From contig JAKSCC010000350.1 in assembly GCA_022360815.1 (NCBI GenBank), forward strand, positions 1 to 64,000: 64,000 bases of DNA, given 5' to 3'. Position numbers and translations under genes: made by a program. This stretch comes from Desulfobacterales bacterium. Its GTDB lineage: Bacteria; Desulfobacterota; Desulfobacteria; Desulfobacterales; Desulfolunaceae. Below are positions 60,979 through 64,000 of the stretch, piece by piece. The notes beneath the pieces were generated by a model that made no database searches, was not told where the DNA came from, and saw nothing but the letters and a program-made list of their open reading frames with translations. How positions within the stretch are numbered: the stretch's first letter is position 1; every line of letters starts with the position of its first letter.

Positions 60979-62148
60979 TCAAAGGGTGCCGCAAAGAACC
61001 GAAAGATCGAGTCCTCCATGGGCCAGAGGATAAACCGAAAGGGAAGACTTTTTTCGAAGGGATGATGGAATCTGATTTTTGGGGACGGCAATGGCAATAC
61101 GCCAGCCAGCCCAGCAAGAAGAGAGCCGCTCAACCAAGCGCAAAACCAACTCACTGCCTCCACCGGCAATGCGTTTTCCATAAGGGGGGTTAAAAACCAC
61201 CACACCCGGCTCTTTCAAACCCAGGGCCTCGGGGGTCAACTCAAAAAAATCGGCCTGAAGCGGTGTAATCGCCTCTCCAAAGGGAAGATGAGGCAAAGTT
61301 TCCTTCAAACGCCTGATCGCCTCACCATCTCCATCTGAAGCCACAATCTTAGCCGGGGCAGCCATTTTTTTTGCGAGGAGCCCCTCACGCAAATGCTGAA
61401 AAGCAGGGAGCCGAAACGACGGCCACGCCTCAAAAGCAAAGGAGCGAAAAAGCCCCGGGGCGGTATGGGAAGCCACCATGGCCGCCTCTATAGAAAAAGT
61501 CCCTGTACCACACATGGGGTCCACCAATGGCTCTGCCCCCGTGTACCCGACCATATCGAGAATGGCGGCGGCCAAAGTTTCACGAATGGGAGCGCGCCCA
61601 CCATGAACCTTAAGATCGCGCTTGTACAAGGCGTCTCCGGTGGCATCCAAAGAGAGGGTGAACCGATCATTTTCACCACGAACGGTGATGCGCTGCGCAG
61701 CCATCTGGCCACGCCCCCCCAGAGCTGTATCCACCACACGCCCCACTCGCTCCTCAATGGCGCCGGTATGATACAACCTGCAGTGGTGAGCAGAAGCCGC
61801 CACCTCCACGGCAGCCCCTTCTGGCAACCAGAGCTCCCAAGGCACCTCACGGCACCTCTTTTCTAAGCGTCGAAAATCTGAGGCGCTGAACTCGGCCAGT
61901 CGAACCAGAATTCGGTTGGCAAACCGACGGGAGAGTGCCGCCTCCCACATCCGCTCCAGCCGTCCGGCAAAACTCACCCCGCCGGTAAGCCGCTCTGGTA
62001 TCACCCCAAGGGTTTCGGCGACCTCCCTTTCAAGCCGCCCAATAAGACCGGGCGCTGTGCTGATATAAAAGGTGTGCTGCCTTGAAGCAATGCGTCGTTT
62101 CACACGCTTTTCAAAGGCAGATACCGGTTTTTTACTCGTCTCGTCCAT
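60979..62148 (-). CDS. THUMP-domain RNA methyltransferase (RlmL/YpsC-like)
   Basis: 389 residues. An N-terminal THUMP-like RNA-binding region (about 30-160: TAPGLIGRLEREVAE, SFAGRLERMWEAAL) followed by a SAM domain with DPMCGTGTFSIEAAM and the N-methyl catalytic motif NPPYGKR. These traits fit the N-terminal half of 23S rRNA m2G2445 methyltransferase (RlmL) and YpsC-type proteins. The exact target nucleotide is inferred only from family membership. Confidence 0.92.
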   Translation of the reverse strand: MDETSKKPVSAFEKRVKRRIASRQHTFYISTAPGLIGRLEREVAETLGVIPERLTGGVSFAGRLERMWEAALSRRFANRILVRLAEFSASDFRRLEKRCREVPWELWLPEGAAVEVAASAHHCRLYHTGAIEERVGRVVDTALGGRGQMAAQRITVRGENDRFTLSLDATGDALYKRDLKVHGGRAPIRETLAAAILDMVGYTGAEPLVDPMCGTGTFSIEAAMVASHTAPGLFRSFAFEAWPSFRLPAFQHLREGLLAKKMAAPAKIVASDGDGEAIRRLKETLPHLPFGEAITPLQADFFELTPEALGLKEPGVVVFNPPYGKRIAGGGSELVLRLVERLSSCWAGWRIAIAVPKNQIPSSLRKKSSLSVYPLAHGGLDLSVLCGTL

Positions 62149-62208
62149 TGCTGTATACCTTCTACCCCACCTTTTATCCTGAAAGGTGAGCTCTTCTTTT
62201 TTTACGAT

Positions 62209-63978
62209 TTATATCAGAAGGGCTTTGTCGCCCGCCTGGGTATCCAAGAATGCCTTGGCGATATTGGAAGAGTAGACAATAATCTGCACCATAAGATTCA
62301 TCAACTCCATATGCACCTCATGGGTCTCCATGGACTCTGCCCGCCTTCCCACCAAGCGATCCAGGTGCCGCGCCCTGTATTGCAGCTCCAGATCAAGATA
62401 TTTCCGTTCCTGAGCCATAATCTCCTGGGCCTTCTCTAAGTCCCGCTCGGCAAAGGCTTCTTTCAAAAGACGAATTTGATGGCACACCTTCTGGTGATAG
62501 ATGGTAAGCTCTTCTCTGCCCTCATCGGAAAAGTCGTGGGAGAGCTTCCGCTTTTTAACAATAAGAGGCAAAACGTTTCGATGCACGATATCACCAATAC
62601 TCTCCATATCCTTAACAATGGAGACCATGGCATAGACCACTCTTATCTGCTGCTCTGAGGCCCCAGAGCGAGCAATCTTCAAAAGGTAATCGATGATCTT
62701 CCCTTCAAGATAATCTATCTCCTCTTCTCGAAGGTCCACCCCCTCCATAAGCGTCAACTCGGGGTGGGTTTTATCCCGTTTGGGCCGAGAGGTGACAAAG
62801 GGAACCGCGACTGCTTTGAGCAACCCCTCTAACGTGCTGGCCATATGTGAGATCTCGGCCCGAGCCAAATCGATCGCCAACGCCGGGGAAAGAATTTTAC
62901 TCTCATCAAGAAAGGTGGTGGTGTAGCGGGGGTAAGGACACTCCACATCGGGCATCATCCGCAGAACAAACCGAGCAAACAGATCGGTAAAGGGGAGAAA
63001 AATCACCCCCACCACAATATTAAAAATCGAATGCGCATTGGCAATCTGACGCGCAATGCCCGAACCAAATCGGTCGCCCAACCAAAGAACCCCTTGGGTA
63101 AATTCAGGGACCCAACTGATAAAAAGAGCCACTCCAAAGATTCGAATCACCACATTGGCGAGAGCCACCCGTTTCGCATCCCGATTGGCCCCGATACTGG
63201 CAAACCCCGCAGTAACACAGGTGCCAATGTTGGCCCCCAAAATCATGGGTATGGATGCCTCCAGAGAGATCAACCCCTCAAGCCCCAGTGCAATGAGTAT
63301 CCCGATAAAGGCCGTGGAGCTTTGAACCACAGCCGTCAGAGCCACCCCGATAAGAAGCCCAAGAAAACGATTTTCTAAACTGGAGAGAAGGCTGATCACC
63401 TCGTGGCTACTTCGCAAAGGACGCATGGAGTCTCCCATCAACTTAAGGCCATAAAAAAGCACCCCAAACCCCAAAAGCACATCGCCCAAAGCTTTCACTG
63501 AATCGTTCTTGGAGAGAAGCCGGATCAAAAACCCCAAAGCAATCATTAAAAGAGCGTAATCCGTCACTTTAAAAGCGATAAGCTGGGCTGTGATGGTCAT
63601 GCCAATACCCGAGCCGATAAGAATACCTATGGTCTGCCCGAACTGCATGAGCCCTGCCTGTACAAACCCCACAAGCATCACCGAAGTCGCGCTCCCTGAC
63701 TGAACCAGCATGGTCACCACCACACCCAAAAGCATGCCTCGGTACTTGTTTTTTGTCAGACTAGAAAGAATACTCCTTAAACGATCACCAGCAGCCTTCT
63801 GCATGCCCGTGCTCATGAGCTCCATGCCAAAAAGGAAAAAGGCCAGCCCACCCAGAAGCCCCATAAGCTGAAGCTCCCAATGAATTTCAGAAAAATCTGC
63901 AGCCCAGGCATTGCCCACAATCAAAGAAATACATGCCAAAACCACCCCTGCCGCCATCCAGAATTGTCGCCTCTTCAT
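62209..63978 (-). CDS. Na/Pi cotransporter-family membrane protein with PhoU-like tail
   Basis: 589 residues. A signal-anchor start (MKRRQFWMAAGVVLACISL), then NptA-type motifs: FLFGMELMSTGMQKAAGDRL, QSGSATSVMLVGFVQAG and the related QSSTAFIGILIALG, the duplicated phosphate/sodium-binding loops. The C-terminal 230 residues are helical and PhoU-like (MVSIVKDMESIGDIVHRN). It should take up phosphate with sodium, or export it. No regulator or partner gene is adjacent. The ATG at 63978 has TGGAG upstream near the window edge. Confidence 0.93.
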   Translation of the reverse strand: MKRRQFWMAAGVVLACISLIVGNAWAADFSEIHWELQLMGLLGGLAFFLFGMELMSTGMQKAAGDRLRSILSSLTKNKYRGMLLGVVVTMLVQSGSATSVMLVGFVQAGLMQFGQTIGILIGSGIGMTITAQLIAFKVTDYALLMIALGFLIRLLSKNDSVKALGDVLLGFGVLFYGLKLMGDSMRPLRSSHEVISLLSSLENRFLGLLIGVALTAVVQSSTAFIGILIALGLEGLISLEASIPMILGANIGTCVTAGFASIGANRDAKRVALANVVIRIFGVALFISWVPEFTQGVLWLGDRFGSGIARQIANAHSIFNIVVGVIFLPFTDLFARFVLRMMPDVECPYPRYTTTFLDESKILSPALAIDLARAEISHMASTLEGLLKAVAVPFVTSRPKRDKTHPELTLMEGVDLREEEIDYLEGKIIDYLLKIARSGASEQQIRVVYAMVSIVKDMESIGDIVHRNVLPLIVKKRKLSHDFSDEGREELTIYHQKVCHQIRLLKEAFAERDLEKAQEIMAQERKYLDLELQYRARHLDRLVGRRAESMETHEVHMELMNLMVQIIVYSSNIAKAFLDTQAGDKALLI

Positions 63979-64000
63979 CCGCTTTCACTCCACACATCTT

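Noticed and set aside
60657..61193. 178-codon frame before the RNA methyltransferase gene
   Set aside because: Overlaps the methyltransferase 3' end on the other strand, lacks a binding site and has unusual Lys/Arg/Gly composition.

Overview
The window (about 64 kb, roughly 52 percent GC by eye) is a chromosomal segment of an anaerobic Gram-negative bacterium. It most likely belongs to the Desulfobacterota (Desulfobacterales-like, for example Desulfoluna or relatives). This is inferred from a mixture of features: a BamD outer-membrane lipoprotein, beta-oxidation genes with a dehydrogenase-first fusion, corrinoid/UroD-type methyl transfer, a SulP transporter with an unusual insertion, many class I metabolic enzymes, and gamma-proteobacterial-like ParE/ParC. 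There is no rRNA, tRNA, CRISPR array, insertion sequence, integrase or prophage that I can recognise.

Layout. 1-13 kb: end of a TraB-family membrane protein, purN, the thioredoxin system trxA-trxB followed by bamD, rpmB, topoisomerase IV (parE, parC), an EamA transporter and a DUF4388-TM-DUF1566 fusion protein. 13-29 kb: a His-rich small protein coupled to prmA, an orphan NarL-type histidine kinase, hisD, two membrane glycosyltransferases, a periplasmic rhodanese, threonine synthase, an S4 protein with a gate-domain membrane protein, a lipoprotein amidohydrolase, a MarR/Bcr-type efflux pair and serB. 29-38 kb: a radical SAM protein, a CoA-transferase with a complex leader, a YopT-like (C58) cysteine protease gene, then a thiolase and a hydroxyacyl-CoA dehydrogenase/enoyl-CoA hydratase. 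The CoA-transferase and the fusion enzyme share a palindromic upstream site, suggesting common control of acyl-CoA metabolism. 38-51 kb: a prenyltransferase-fold protein with a hexapeptide acyltransferase, small conserved proteins, DUF1848, dusB, an Asn/His/Gln-rich protein, HNH nuclease, era, engB, hisG, hisI, PBP1A and DUF523. 51-64 kb: a four-gene run (two CPA2-like antiporters, corrinoid protein, UroD-like methyltransferase), an opposing EIIA/PII-like pair, a beta-helix protein and SulP transporter, an RlmL-like RNA methyltransferase and a Na/Pi cotransporter.

The most unusual items are: (1) the single-gene insert at 32689-33966 encoding a zinc-ribbon, eight PPLPPR-like repeats resembling SH3 ligands, and a C-H-D protease domain of the YopT type; (2) the apparent operon joining paired antiporter-like proteins to a corrinoid methyl-transfer module; (3) a dispersed intergenic palindromic repeat whose hairpin arms covary between copies; and (4) a His/Asn/Gln-rich disordered domain fused to a recombinase-type helix-turn-helix. 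All functional statements come from reading motifs; no database search was run.
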